DNA of 21,325 nt, from assembly GCA_946549155.1 (NCBI GenBank), contig CAMNQN010000027.1, positions 1 through 21,325 on the forward strand, written 5' to 3'. The notes under the pieces were generated by a model. The model saw only the letters and a program-made list of their open reading frames with translations, made no database searches and was not told the DNA's origin. The translations under genes and the position numbers were made by a program. This DNA is from an uncultured Lachnospiraceae bacterium. GTDB lineage: Bacteria; Bacillota; Clostridia; Lachnospirales; Lachnospiraceae. Below, piece by piece: positions 7,707 through 15,267 of the stretch (position 1 is its first letter; each line of letters begins with the position of its first letter).

Positions 7707-8174
7707 ATGGCGAAGGAAGCGGTCAAGTTGATCGCCAACAATAAAAAGGCGTATCACGACTATTTTATAGAGGATACCTACGAGGCGGGCATCTGCCTGG
7801 TGGGTACGGAGGTGAAATCTTTGCGGATGGGGAAATGCAGCGTCAAGGAATCCTTTATCCGCATTGAGAATGGGGAGGTGATCGTGTATGGCATGCACAT
7901 CAGTCCCTACGAGAAGGGAAATATTTTCAACAAGGATCCCCTGCGTCCCAGGAAGCTTCTGCTTCACCGTCAGGAGATCAATAAGATTACCGGAAAGATT
8001 GCGGAGAAGGGCTATACCCTGGTGCCTTTGCGGGTATATTTTAAGGGCAGCCTCACCAAGGTGGAGATTGGACTGGCCAAGGGGAAAAAGCTCTATGACA
8101 AGCGCCAGGACATTGCCAAGAAGGACGCCAGAAGAGAGACGGAGCGGGAATTTAAGGTGAAGAACCTGTATTGA
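7707..8174 (+). CDS. smpB: SsrA-binding protein SmpB
   Basis: SmpB binds tmRNA and brings it to stalled ribosomes for trans-translation. The 155 residues match the family length and key segments: NKKAYHDYFIEDTYEAGICL, GTEVKSLRMGKCSVKESF, MHISPYEKGNIFNKDP, RPRKLLLHRQEI, and the basic tail GKKLYDKRQDIAKKDARRE that acts in the decoding centre. ATG 7707 is preceded by GAGGAGG with proper spacing. It follows rnr closely, a conserved pairing in Firmicutes. The ssrA tmRNA gene often lies just downstream in Firmicutes; here a DeoR regulator follows instead, and I see no tmRNA in the window. Confidence 0.97.
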   Translation: MAKEAVKLIANNKKAYHDYFIEDTYEAGICLVGTEVKSLRMGKCSVKESFIRIENGEVIVYGMHISPYEKGNIFNKDPLRPRKLLLHRQEINKITGKIAEKGYTLVPLRVYFKGSLTKVEIGLAKGKKLYDKRQDIAKKDARRETEREFKVKNLY

Positions 8175-8238
8175 CGAAAGCGGGGGAACCTGCTGGAAAA
8201 GAAAAAACTGCGGCGGAACACGTGGGAAGGAAAACAAT

Positions 8239-9003
8239 ATGGATAAAAAAGAACGGTACCGAAAAATCATAGAGCTGCTGCAGCAAAAACACAAGGTGGA
8301 TGTAAATGAGCTGGCGGCCTACTTTTCCACCTCCCAGATGACGATACGGCGGGATTTAAACACTCTGGCGGAGCAGTACAATATCATCCGGACCCACGGC
8401 GGGGCCATGATCGGGGATCAGCCGGTGGTGCGAATCGTGTCTTTTGATGAAAAGCGCATCGCGCACCGGACGGAAAAAACGGCCATTGCGGCCATGGCGG
8501 CCTCCCTGCTGCGCAGCGGACAGAGGATTTATCTGGATTCCGGGTCCACCACCCGTCCCTTTCTGGACTATCTGGACCGGGACATGAAGGCGGTGGTGGT
8601 GTGTAATCACCTGGGAGTGGCCAGACAGGCGCTGGAATTTCCCAACCTCTCGGTCATTATGCTGGGCGGCGATATGATCCGCGTCAGCAACTGCAGCTCC
8701 GGCCCGGTGGCGGAGGAGCAGATTCAAAAATACTCCCTGGACGCCGCCTTCATCGGGGCGGCGGCCATCGGCAATGACGGAAATCTCTTCGACGGCTTCT
8801 CCCCGGAGGCCCGTTTCAAGAGCCACATTTTCAAGGTGGCCTCCCAGGTCTATCTGCTGGCGGATTCCTCCAAGATCAATACCTACGACCTGAGCCAGTT
8901 CGGACACCTGCGTCATGTGGACACGGTGATCACGGACCGGGGGATTGATAAGGAGGGGGAGGCACTGATTAAGCGCTATGATACAAAATTAATTAAGGTT
9001 TAG
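8239..9003 (+). CDS. DeoR-family sugar-responsive transcriptional regulator
   Basis: This 254-residue protein is a DeoR/GlpR-type regulator. The N-terminal winged helix (residues 1-57) has VDVNELAAYFSTSQMTIRRD, the family recognition helix, and ends in the typical RTHGGA. The C-terminal DeoR sensor domain carries the phosphosugar-binding loops DSGSTT (about residue 98), VVCNH and GAAAIG, plus LADSSKI. Regulators of this family usually repress nearby sugar operons and release DNA when a phosphorylated sugar intermediate binds. The likely target is the divided operon 9326-16770, starting 322 bases downstream behind an array of AAACGAAC repeats. It sits 64 bases after smpB with a GGAAGG ribosome binding site; no separate promoter stands out, so partial co-transcription with smpB is possible. 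Confidence 0.92.
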   Translation: MDKKERYRKIIELLQQKHKVDVNELAAYFSTSQMTIRRDLNTLAEQYNIIRTHGGAMIGDQPVVRIVSFDEKRIAHRTEKTAIAAMAASLLRSGQRIYLDSGSTTRPFLDYLDRDMKAVVVCNHLGVARQALEFPNLSVIMLGGDMIRVSNCSSGPVAEEQIQKYSLDAAFIGAAAIGNDGNLFDGFSPEARFKSHIFKVASQVYLLADSSKINTYDLSQFGHLRHVDTVITDRGIDKEGEALIKRYDTKLIKV

Positions 9004-9042
9004 AAAAAATGAAAAAAACAGCTGAAATTGCAAACATCCAGA

Positions 9043-9074
9043 TTCCCGGAAAACGAACAGCGCTTTTCCGGGAA
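9043..9074 (+). terminator. Candidate terminator after the DeoR gene
   Basis: An 11-bp perfect stem TTCCCGGAAAA / TTTTCCGGGAA with a 10-base loop lies 40 bases past the DeoR stop. The tail (AATTCCTCTTATTCC) is only moderately U-rich, so termination may be incomplete. The loop contains a copy of AAACGAAC (9051-9058), the element repeated downstream. Confidence 0.55.
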
Positions 9075-9123
9075 AATTCCTCTTATTCCGGGGAAATACG
9101 CCAGAAATCCCTCTGTTTTCTAA

Positions 9124-9166
9124 AAACGAACATAAAAACGAACAAACGAAAACGTGAAAAACGAAC
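9124..9166 (+). promoter_or_regulatory. AAACGAAC direct-repeat array, probable DeoR operator
   Basis: Exact copies of AAACGAAC start at 9124, 9136 and 9159, with a one-mismatch copy (AAACGAAA) at 9144; another exact copy is at 9051 and a degenerate one near 9197. Spacings of 12 and 23 bases put the exact copies on roughly the same DNA face. DeoR-family proteins often bind direct repeats with TTCG cores, and the adjacent gene encodes such a regulator. Assignment to this regulator is inference. Confidence 0.6.
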
Positions 9167-9223
9167 GCTAATCTGTCATTTGTTATAAAAAATACACAAC
9201 GAATTTGGAAAGAATGCGCATTG

Positions 9224-9244
9224 TATTATGAAAAGTGGTATGCT
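9224..9244 (+). promoter_or_regulatory. Candidate -10 region of sugar operon 1
   Basis: TATTAT (9224-9229) and an extended -10, TGG plus TATGCT (9236-9244), both lie downstream of the repeat array and about 80-100 bases before the start codon. Neither has a convincing -35 at 17 bases, which would fit an activated or repressed promoter; the exact start site is uncertain. Confidence 0.35.
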
Positions 9245-9261
9245 AAGATGCTGTTAACAGA

Positions 9262-9285
9262 TGAATGAATTTGCGAATTCATTCA
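9262..9285. promoter_or_regulatory. Perfect palindrome in the 5' leader of sugar operon 1
   Basis: The arms TGAATGAATT (9262-9271) and AATTCATTCA (9276-9285) are exact inverted repeats around TGCG. A third half-site, ATTCATTCA, follows at 9292-9300, and the smaller palindrome CTGTTAACAG lies just upstream at 9251-9260. It sits between the likely start site and the ribosome binding site, so it may be an operator for a second regulator or an mRNA hairpin. Confidence 0.5.
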
Positions 9286-9325
9286 GAGTGTATTCATTCA
9301 AACATTTTAAGGAGGATAAACAGGT

Positions 9326-10294
9326 ATGAAAAAAGTTTTAGCAGTATCTTTGGCGGCATCTCTTACACTGGCAATGGGAACAGGCGCGATGGCAGAGGAA
9401 GAGAAGAAATATACCATCGGCTTTGAGCCCTATACACTGACCAATGAGTATTTCGTAGCGGTTCAGGACGGCTTTATGAAGGCTTGTGAAGACTTCGGTG
9501 TGGAAGCCATCGCTTATGATCCGCAGGGAGATCCCACCACACAGGCTTCTCAGGTGGATGATATGATTGCAGCAGGCATCGACGCCATCGTTTATCTGCC
9601 CTATGACTCCTCAAGCTGCCGTACCGTACTGCAGACCCTGAAGGATAATGACGTAGCGGTAGTAAATATCGATACCGTAGTAGAAGAGGGCGATTACGAT
9701 CTGGTAGACGCCATCATCGCTTCCGATAATTTACAGCTTGGACATCTGGCCGGCGAGTGGGTGGCAGAGAACCATCCGGACGGCGCTAACATCGCCATCG
9801 CTCATCTGCAGACTGCAGAGTCCTGCATCGTGAACGTGGAAGGCTTCTGGCAGGGCATCAAGGATACCGCGGCAGATCCCGACGCTTATAAGGAAGTACA
9901 GGTTGTAGAGGGCGGCGGAGACACCGAGGTAACCTTCTCCGCGATCCGTGACGTACTGGAAGCACATCCGGAAGTAGACGTAATTTACTGCATCAACGAT
10001 CCTTCTGCATACGGCGCAATCCAGGCAGTTGAGGATGCAGGCCTGACCGGTAAGGTTGACGTAATCGGTAAGGACGGAGCTCCCACCGGTAAGCACAACA
10101 TCAAAGACGGCAAGCAGGTACAGAGCTCTGCTCAGCGTCCCACCTACATGGGCTATCAGAGCGTAGTGACCGCACTGGCTATCCTGAACGGAGAAGAGGT
10201 TGAATTCAATACGGCGATCCCGTCCTACAGCATTACCGCTGAGAACATCGACGAGTTTGATCTGGATGCCTGGGATTCCCTGGAGGAAGAATAA
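9326..10294 (+). CDS. Sugar ABC transporter substrate-binding protein (ribose-type)
   Basis: This 322-residue extracellular binding protein should capture a sugar and deliver it to the permease at 11914. It has a signal peptide (residues 1-23, cleavage expected after AMA) and a periplasmic-binding fold of the RbsB type: YTIGFEPYTLTNEYFVAVQDG, then DPQGDPTTQASQVDDMIAAG, DAIVYLPYDSSS near residue 90, and the C-terminal lobe with INDPSAYGAIQAVEDAG. There is no cysteine near the signal-peptide end, so it is not a standard lipoprotein. Codon use differs from neighbours: valine is very often GTA and glutamate GAA, typical of strong expression. A hairpin after the stop probably raises its level relative to the downstream genes. 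The ligand cannot be deduced. Confidence 0.93.
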   Translation: MKKVLAVSLAASLTLAMGTGAMAEEEKKYTIGFEPYTLTNEYFVAVQDGFMKACEDFGVEAIAYDPQGDPTTQASQVDDMIAAGIDAIVYLPYDSSSCRTVLQTLKDNDVAVVNIDTVVEEGDYDLVDAIIASDNLQLGHLAGEWVAENHPDGANIAIAHLQTAESCIVNVEGFWQGIKDTAADPDAYKEVQVVEGGGDTEVTFSAIRDVLEAHPEVDVIYCINDPSAYGAIQAVEDAGLTGKVDVIGKDGAPTGKHNIKDGKQVQSSAQRPTYMGYQSVVTALAILNGEEVEFNTAIPSYSITAENIDEFDLDAWDSLEEE

Positions 10295-10354
10295 ATCGTC
10301 CCGGCGAGGATGGAAAATGAATTTTGCAGCATAGCTGTGAGGCACTGAATAATG

Positions 10355-10384
10355 AGGGCCGGCTCAAGAGTTTGAGCTGGCCCT
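10355..10384 (+). terminator. Intra-operon hairpin after the binding-protein gene
   Basis: A 12-bp stem AGGGCCGGCTCA / TGAGCTGGCCCT (one G-U pair) with a 6-base loop sits 60 bases past the binding-protein stop. There is no U-run, so it more likely stabilises or partly terminates the message, giving excess binding protein over ATPase and permease. Confidence 0.55.
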
Positions 10385-10405
10385 GTTAAGTAGAGGATGA
10401 GAGCG

Positions 10406-11899
10406 ATGAAAGAGACAAAACTGTTGGAAATGACCGGGATCACCAAGGCCTTTGCCTCCAATGTGGTATTAAGCGGTGTGAATCTGACTGTGAACTCCGG
10501 GGAAGCGGTGGCGATCCTGGGGGAAAACGGTGCGGGAAAATCCACGCTGATCAAGATCCTGGGAGGGATTTATAAAGCGGATTCCGGCGAAATCCGAATT
10601 GACGGGGAGGCCAAAACGATCCCCACAGCTCGGATAGCCGCAGACTATGGCATCCAGATCATTCACCAGGAGATCATTCTGGTGCCGGACCGTACGATCG
10701 CGGCTAACGTATTTCTGGGCCGGGAGCTGAAGAACAGCCTGGGAATGGTGGACGCGAAAAAGATGGAGGAGGAGACCCAGAAGGTGATCGACGACCTCCA
10801 CATTGACTTGAGAGCGGATCAGATGGTGCGGGACCTGACCATGGGAATGCAGCAGCTGGTGGAGATCATCAAGGTGATTTCCGCGGACGCCCGGATTGTG
10901 GTAATGGACGAGCCCACCTCCTCCCTCTCCCAGGGCGAGGTGGAGATCCTTTTCGGGATTATCCGGCTTCTGAAGCAAAAAGGAGTAGGTATCATTTATA
11001 TTTCCCACCGCCTGGAGGAGCTGTTTGAGATCACGGACCGGATCGTGGTTCTACGGGACGGCGCCATGGTGGGAGATGTGAAAACGAAGGAGGCCAACCG
11101 GGATGATTTGATCCGTATGATGGTAGGCCGGGAGCTGAGCAGCTTCTATACGAGAAACAGGCATAAGATCCAGGGAACCGCCCTGGAGGTAAAGGATTTA
11201 AGCCACCACAAATTTTTCAAAAACGCCAGCTTCCATGCCTGCTACGGTGAGATTGTGGGCTTTGCGGGCCTGGTGGGCGCCGGACGCACGGAGTTGATGA
11301 AAACGGTATTCGGCGCGTATCAGAAGAGCGGCGGAGAGATTTTTCTGGATGGGCAGAAGGTGGAAATTCACAGTCCCCAGGATGCCATCAGCCGGGGAAT
11401 TGCCTATGTGTCGGAGGATCGCCGGGGCGAGGGACTGATACTGAAGAATGATGTGAAATTCAATATGGGCCTGGTTTGCCTGAAGGATTTTGTGCGGGGC
11501 ATCCGGGTGAAGAACGGAAAATGGGACGAAATGGTGGAGGATTACCGAAAGAAATTTTCCATCAAGATTACTTCTCCCCAGCAGCTTACCGGAAATTTAA
11601 GCGGCGGCAACCAGCAGAAGGTGGTGCTGAGCAAGTGGCTGGCGGAAAATCCCAAGGTGATCATTCTGGACGAGCCCACCAGAGGAATCGATGTGGGCGC
11701 GAAGGCGGAGATCTATGGGATTATCGATGAACTGGCGGCCAGCGGAGCATCCATTATTATCGTATCCTCGGAGCTTCCGGAAATCATCAATATGTGCAAT
11801 CGCTGTTATGTGATGTGCGAGGGAAAGATTACCGGAGAGCTGGATGAACAGGATTTTGACCAGGAAGCGATGATGCACCTGATGACCACCATGGAATAA
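10406..11899 (+). CDS. Sugar ABC transporter ATP-binding protein (RbsA/MglA type)
   Basis: The 497-residue double ATPase powers the CUT2-type importer. The first domain has an intact Walker A GENGAGKST (residues 39-47), a degenerate signature (MGMQQLVEI) and Walker B VVMDEPTSSL (about residue 167). The second has the relaxed Walker A usual in this family (GLVGAGRTE), a good signature LSGGNQQKV (about residue 398), and VIILDEPTRGID. This asymmetry is normal for RbsA/MglA. I start at ATG 10406, nine bases after AGAGG; ATG 10397 overlaps that site. It lies between the binding-protein and permease genes, 14 bases from the latter, so the importer is complete. Confidence 0.96.
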   Translation: MKETKLLEMTGITKAFASNVVLSGVNLTVNSGEAVAILGENGAGKSTLIKILGGIYKADSGEIRIDGEAKTIPTARIAADYGIQIIHQEIILVPDRTIAANVFLGRELKNSLGMVDAKKMEEETQKVIDDLHIDLRADQMVRDLTMGMQQLVEIIKVISADARIVVMDEPTSSLSQGEVEILFGIIRLLKQKGVGIIYISHRLEELFEITDRIVVLRDGAMVGDVKTKEANRDDLIRMMVGRELSSFYTRNRHKIQGTALEVKDLSHHKFFKNASFHACYGEIVGFAGLVGAGRTELMKTVFGAYQKSGGEIFLDGQKVEIHSPQDAISRGIAYVSEDRRGEGLILKNDVKFNMGLVCLKDFVRGIRVKNGKWDEMVEDYRKKFSIKITSPQQLTGNLSGGNQQKVVLSKWLAENPKVIILDEPTRGIDVGAKAEIYGIIDELAASGASIIIVSSELPEIINMCNRCYVMCEGKITGELDEQDFDQEAMMHLMTTME

Positions 11900-11913
11900 G
11901 GAGGAGAAAAATT

Positions 11914-12873
11914 ATGTTAAACAAGAAAACGTCACCCGTTTTGAGCTATTTTAAAAGAAATATTGGTACCATTATTGGACTTCTGGTGCTGATTGTGGTG
12001 GTGTCCGTGGCGACGCCCAAATTTATGACCCAGTCCAACATGCTGAATCTGTTTAAGGCCAATTCTGTAAATGCCATCATCAGCTGCGGTATGCTGATGG
12101 CGATTCTGATGGGCGAGATCGATATCTCCGTAGGTTCCATCGTGGGCCTCTCCGGCGTGGTGGCGGCTTATACCATCACGAATCTGAATTTCCCGCTGTT
12201 CCTTGTGATTCCTCTGACCATTCTGGTGGGCGGAGTGGTAGGACTGGTGAACGGCTTTTTTATCTCCTACCTGGAGGTACCTGCCTTCGTGGCAACTCTG
12301 GCTACCCAGTGTATCGGCCGTGGCCTGACGGAGATCTTAACCAACGGTGTGACGATCCGTATCCGGAATGATGTGTACACAGGCCTGGGAAACAGCACCA
12401 TCGGACCCATCTCCATCACGATTTTCTATGCGGTTGCAATTCTGATCTTCACCTGGTTTTTGCTGAACCGTACCCGGTTCGGATATTATATTTACGCTCT
12501 GGGCGGCAATAAGGTGGCGGCCCAGTATTCCGGCGTCAACGTAAGAAAATTCAACATGCTGCCCTATGTCCTGATCGGCCTTTTCAGCGGCCTGGGCGGT
12601 ATGATCTGGTCTGCCAGACTGGGCTCAGCGGCAGCCATGCTGGGCTCCGGCTTTGAAATGGATGCCATCGCTGCGGTGGTAATCGGCGGAACCAGTATGT
12701 CCGGCGGTGTGGGTACCGTGGGAGGCACCTTTATCGGTATCCTGATCATCGGCGTCATCACCAACGGGCTGAACCTGATGGGAATCAATGCGTTCTGGCA
12801 GGATGTGTTTAAGGGTCTGATTATCATGGCGGCAGTGGTGTTCGATGTGATGCGGAAGAGAAAGAAGAACTAA
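11914..12873 (+). CDS. Sugar ABC transporter permease (RbsC type)
   Basis: The 319-residue integral membrane protein forms the channel, presumably as a homodimer, of the ribose-type importer. About eight to ten hydrophobic segments run from residue 17 to 314. Family markers are MAILMGEIDISVGSIVGL near residues 64-81, FVATLATQCIGRGL, the cytoplasmic coupling loop RFGYYIYALGGNKVAAQYSG around residue 190, and AAVVIGGTSMSGGVGTVGG near 250. AAGGAGG precedes the ATG. It is followed after 32 bases by an FGGY kinase. The substrate class (pentose, hexose, polyol or other) is not predictable from this subunit. Confidence 0.95.
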   Translation: MLNKKTSPVLSYFKRNIGTIIGLLVLIVVVSVATPKFMTQSNMLNLFKANSVNAIISCGMLMAILMGEIDISVGSIVGLSGVVAAYTITNLNFPLFLVIPLTILVGGVVGLVNGFFISYLEVPAFVATLATQCIGRGLTEILTNGVTIRIRNDVYTGLGNSTIGPISITIFYAVAILIFTWFLLNRTRFGYYIYALGGNKVAAQYSGVNVRKFNMLPYVLIGLFSGLGGMIWSARLGSAAAMLGSGFEMDAIAAVVIGGTSMSGGVGTVGGTFIGILIIGVITNGLNLMGINAFWQDVFKGLIIMAAVVFDVMRKRKKN

Positions 12874-12905
12874 AGGCAGGAAGAAACAGCCAGAGAGGGG
12901 TATCT

Positions 12906-14393
12906 ATGATATATGCCGGTTTGGATGTGGGCACCAGCGGCTGCAAGCTGGTGGCCTATGATCTGGAAGGACAGGAGATTTTCTCCGCTTCCAGGCGCTA
13001 TCAGGAGACGGGAAGCGGAGGACATCGGGAACTGTCCCCGGCTTTGGTACTGGAAAAGGTGAAGGAGACGCTGCGGGAGACGGGCGAGTGCTGTCCCCAG
13101 CCCATCCGGGCTTTGGCAGTGGCCAGCATTGGAGAGACGGTGGTATGCCTGGATAAGGAGGACCGTCCTTTGATGAACGCGATGCTCACCGGGGATTCCA
13201 GAGGCATTCCGGAGACGGAGCGGCTGATCCGGGAGAAGGGGGCGGAGTATATTTTTCAGATTACGGGATTGCCCCCCAACGAGCTGTACAGCCTTCCCAA
13301 GTGGATGTGGATCAACGAAAATACGGAGGTGTTTTCCTCCACGGAGAAGATTCTGTTTTTCGAGGATTATGTGGGTTACGTGCTTACGGGACAGCGGAAG
13401 GTCAGCTATTTTTCGGCGGCCCGCAGCCTGGCCTTTGATATTACGAAAAAACAGTGGTGCCCGGAGCTTCTTGCCATGGCAGGTATCCGGGAGGAACAGA
13501 TGTCGGAGCCGACGGCTCCCTTTACGGTGATCGGGGAAATTTTGCCACAGATGGCAAAGGAGCTGCACCTGCCTTCCGATCTGAAGATCGTGGTGGGCGG
13601 CCATGACCAGAGCTGCGCGGCCTTTGGCAGCGGCTTATCCGGAATGAGTACCGGAGAGTGCGGCATGGGTACCTGTGAATTTATGTTTCTTATGCTGCCG
13701 GGTCCCCGGATGACGCCTTATATGATGGAGAATGATTTTACCTGTATTCCCTATCTTTTGCCGGATACCTTCCTCACCAGCCTGGAGATTACCACCTGCG
13801 GCATTCTGAAAAACTGGGCCAGAGATACCATTTTCAGGGATGTAAGGGAGGAATGTGAGCGGGAGGGCAAAAACTTTTTCGCAGTGATGGAGGAGAGGGC
13901 AGCAGGGGTAAACACGGAGGTGCTGCTTCTCCCGCAGTTTGGCTCCTGCGGGAATCCGGATCTGTCCATGGATGCCAGGGGAACCATTGCCGGGCTTTCC
14001 ATTCACACGAAACCGGAGGAACTCTACCGCGGGATTTTGGAAGGCATGGCGTTTCAGAATTATCTGGCCTATGAGCGGCTGGCGCCTCTTGGCACCGCCA
14101 TGGAGACCATCACGGCCACAGGCGGAGGAGCGGCTTCCCCGCTGACGCTGCAGATCCGGGCGGACGTGTTCAATAAAAAGGTGATCACTCTGCGAAATGA
14201 CGAGTCCGGGACCCTGGGCTGCATGATGATGGCGGCGGTGGCAGACGGGGCCTATCAGTCCCCGCTGGAGGCTTTTGGACGGGCTGTAAAGATCCGGGAA
14301 GAATATTTTCCGGACCAGGAGCGGCATGGATACTATATGGAAAAGTATAAGAAGTATAAAAAGCTGTATGAGCTGATGCACGATTTCAAGTAA
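12906..14393 (+). CDS. FGGY-family carbohydrate kinase, substrate unknown
   Basis: This 495-residue kinase should phosphorylate an imported sugar or polyol. Both FGGY halves are present: GLDVGTSGCKLVAYD (residues 5-19) is the first phosphate loop, GGHDQSCAAFG (231-241) holds the likely catalytic Asp234, and TATGGGAASPL is the C-terminal ATP-binding motif. Where xylulokinases have GQMH it has ASIGETVVCLD (73-83), close to the SQGE version in other FGGY subgroups, so the substrate differs from that of the second kinase at 15268. The usual GTS motif reads MGTCEF here. It lies between the permease and a class II aldolase, so its product or a further phosphorylated form is probably the aldolase substrate. 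The start has GAGAGGGG five bases upstream. Confidence 0.9.
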   Translation: MIYAGLDVGTSGCKLVAYDLEGQEIFSASRRYQETGSGGHRELSPALVLEKVKETLRETGECCPQPIRALAVASIGETVVCLDKEDRPLMNAMLTGDSRGIPETERLIREKGAEYIFQITGLPPNELYSLPKWMWINENTEVFSSTEKILFFEDYVGYVLTGQRKVSYFSAARSLAFDITKKQWCPELLAMAGIREEQMSEPTAPFTVIGEILPQMAKELHLPSDLKIVVGGHDQSCAAFGSGLSGMSTGECGMGTCEFMFLMLPGPRMTPYMMENDFTCIPYLLPDTFLTSLEITTCGILKNWARDTIFRDVREECEREGKNFFAVMEERAAGVNTEVLLLPQFGSCGNPDLSMDARGTIAGLSIHTKPEELYRGILEGMAFQNYLAYERLAPLGTAMETITATGGGAASPLTLQIRADVFNKKVITLRNDESGTLGCMMMAAVADGAYQSPLEAFGRAVKIREEYFPDQERHGYYMEKYKKYKKLYELMHDFK

Positions 14394-14405
14394 CAGGAGG
14401 TTCTT

Positions 14406-15242
14406 ATGAAATTAATTAACGGATTTGATTTGATGGAGTACGCCAGGGAGCGAGGCCATATTCTTCCGGCTTTTAACACCACCAACATGGAGATGACCTA
14501 CGGGATTGTGAAGGGGCTGCAGAATGCGGAGCTTCCCGGATATGTACAGATTTCCTCCAACAATCTGCGCCTGTCCAATCCCTTTGTGATTGCGGATCTG
14601 GTGCGGGACGCGGTGAAAGACAGCGATACCCCCATCGGCCTGCACCTGGATCACGGAAAATCCTTTGCGGATGTGAAGGCCTGTGTGGACGCCGGATTTA
14701 CCTCCATTATGATCGATATGTCTCATCTTCCCTTTGAGGAAAATATGCGGCAGAGCAAACGGGCGGCGGAATACTGCCATCTCTACGGGATTCCGGTGGA
14801 GGTGGAGCTGGGCGCTCTGGCAGGGAAAGAGGACGATATTGTAAATGAGGACAACGGAAAAACAGACCCGAAGCAGGTGCCCATTTTTGTGGAGGGTACC
14901 GGGTGCGATACGCTGGCGGTGGCCATCGGAAATGTGCACGGGCTGGGCCTGACGCCTCAGATCGACATTCCGCTGCTGGAGGAAATCCGCCAGGTCAGCA
15001 AGGTGCCGCTGGTGCTGCATGGGGGATCCGGTATCCCGAAAGAAACGATCTGGGAGTGCAAAAAGCACAATCTGGTGAAGATCAATTACGGCTCCGATGT
15101 GCGCCGGGCGTTTATCCGTGTATTCGGGGAAGCATATGAGAAAAACCATGGAGAGTTTGATTTGTTCCGCCTGAGCATGGCGGCGGTGGAGGCCGTGGCT
15201 GCAAAGACCCAGGAACTGGTGACGATGATCAACGAGCACTGA
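14406..15242 (+). CDS. Class II ketose-phosphate aldolase (fructose/tagatose-bisphosphate aldolase family)
   Basis: The 278-residue zinc-dependent aldolase should cleave a ketose mono- or bisphosphate to dihydroxyacetone phosphate and an aldehyde. The catalytic Asp82 and zinc ligand His83 are in LHLDHGKS; the other zinc ligands are His178 in GNVHG and His205 in VLHGGSGI. EVELGALAG (132-140) and GKTDPKQVPIFVEGTGCDTL match the GatY/KbaY/FbaA family. The phosphate-binding segment reads KINYGSDVRRAF where most relatives have NIATEL or NIDTDL, suggesting an altered substrate. The length matches the short GatY type. GGAGG sits seven bases before ATG. It is sandwiched between two FGGY kinases, 12 bases after the first, within one operon. 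Confidence 0.93.
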   Translation: MKLINGFDLMEYARERGHILPAFNTTNMEMTYGIVKGLQNAELPGYVQISSNNLRLSNPFVIADLVRDAVKDSDTPIGLHLDHGKSFADVKACVDAGFTSIMIDMSHLPFEENMRQSKRAAEYCHLYGIPVEVELGALAGKEDDIVNEDNGKTDPKQVPIFVEGTGCDTLAVAIGNVHGLGLTPQIDIPLLEEIRQVSKVPLVLHGGSGIPKETIWECKKHNLVKINYGSDVRRAFIRVFGEAYEKNHGEFDLFRLSMAAVEAVAAKTQELVTMINEH

Positions 15243-15267
15243 TTTTTTTACTGTGAACGGAGCGGTT

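Larger units (their letters stand above)
9004..9325. other. Control region between the DeoR gene and sugar operon 1
   Basis: This 322-base AT-rich gap contains no gene. In order it holds a hairpin (9043-9074), an AAACGAAC repeat cluster (9124-9166), candidate -10 elements (9224-9229 and 9239-9244), a 10-bp palindrome CTGTTAACAG (9251-9260), a longer palindrome (9262-9285), a third ATTCATTCA (9292-9300), and the ribosome binding site AAGGAGG of the binding-protein gene. Confidence 0.8.

Noticed and set aside
8175..8238. Search for a tmRNA gene directly after smpB
   Set aside because: The gap is only 64 bases with no tRNA-like ends; ssrA must be elsewhere.
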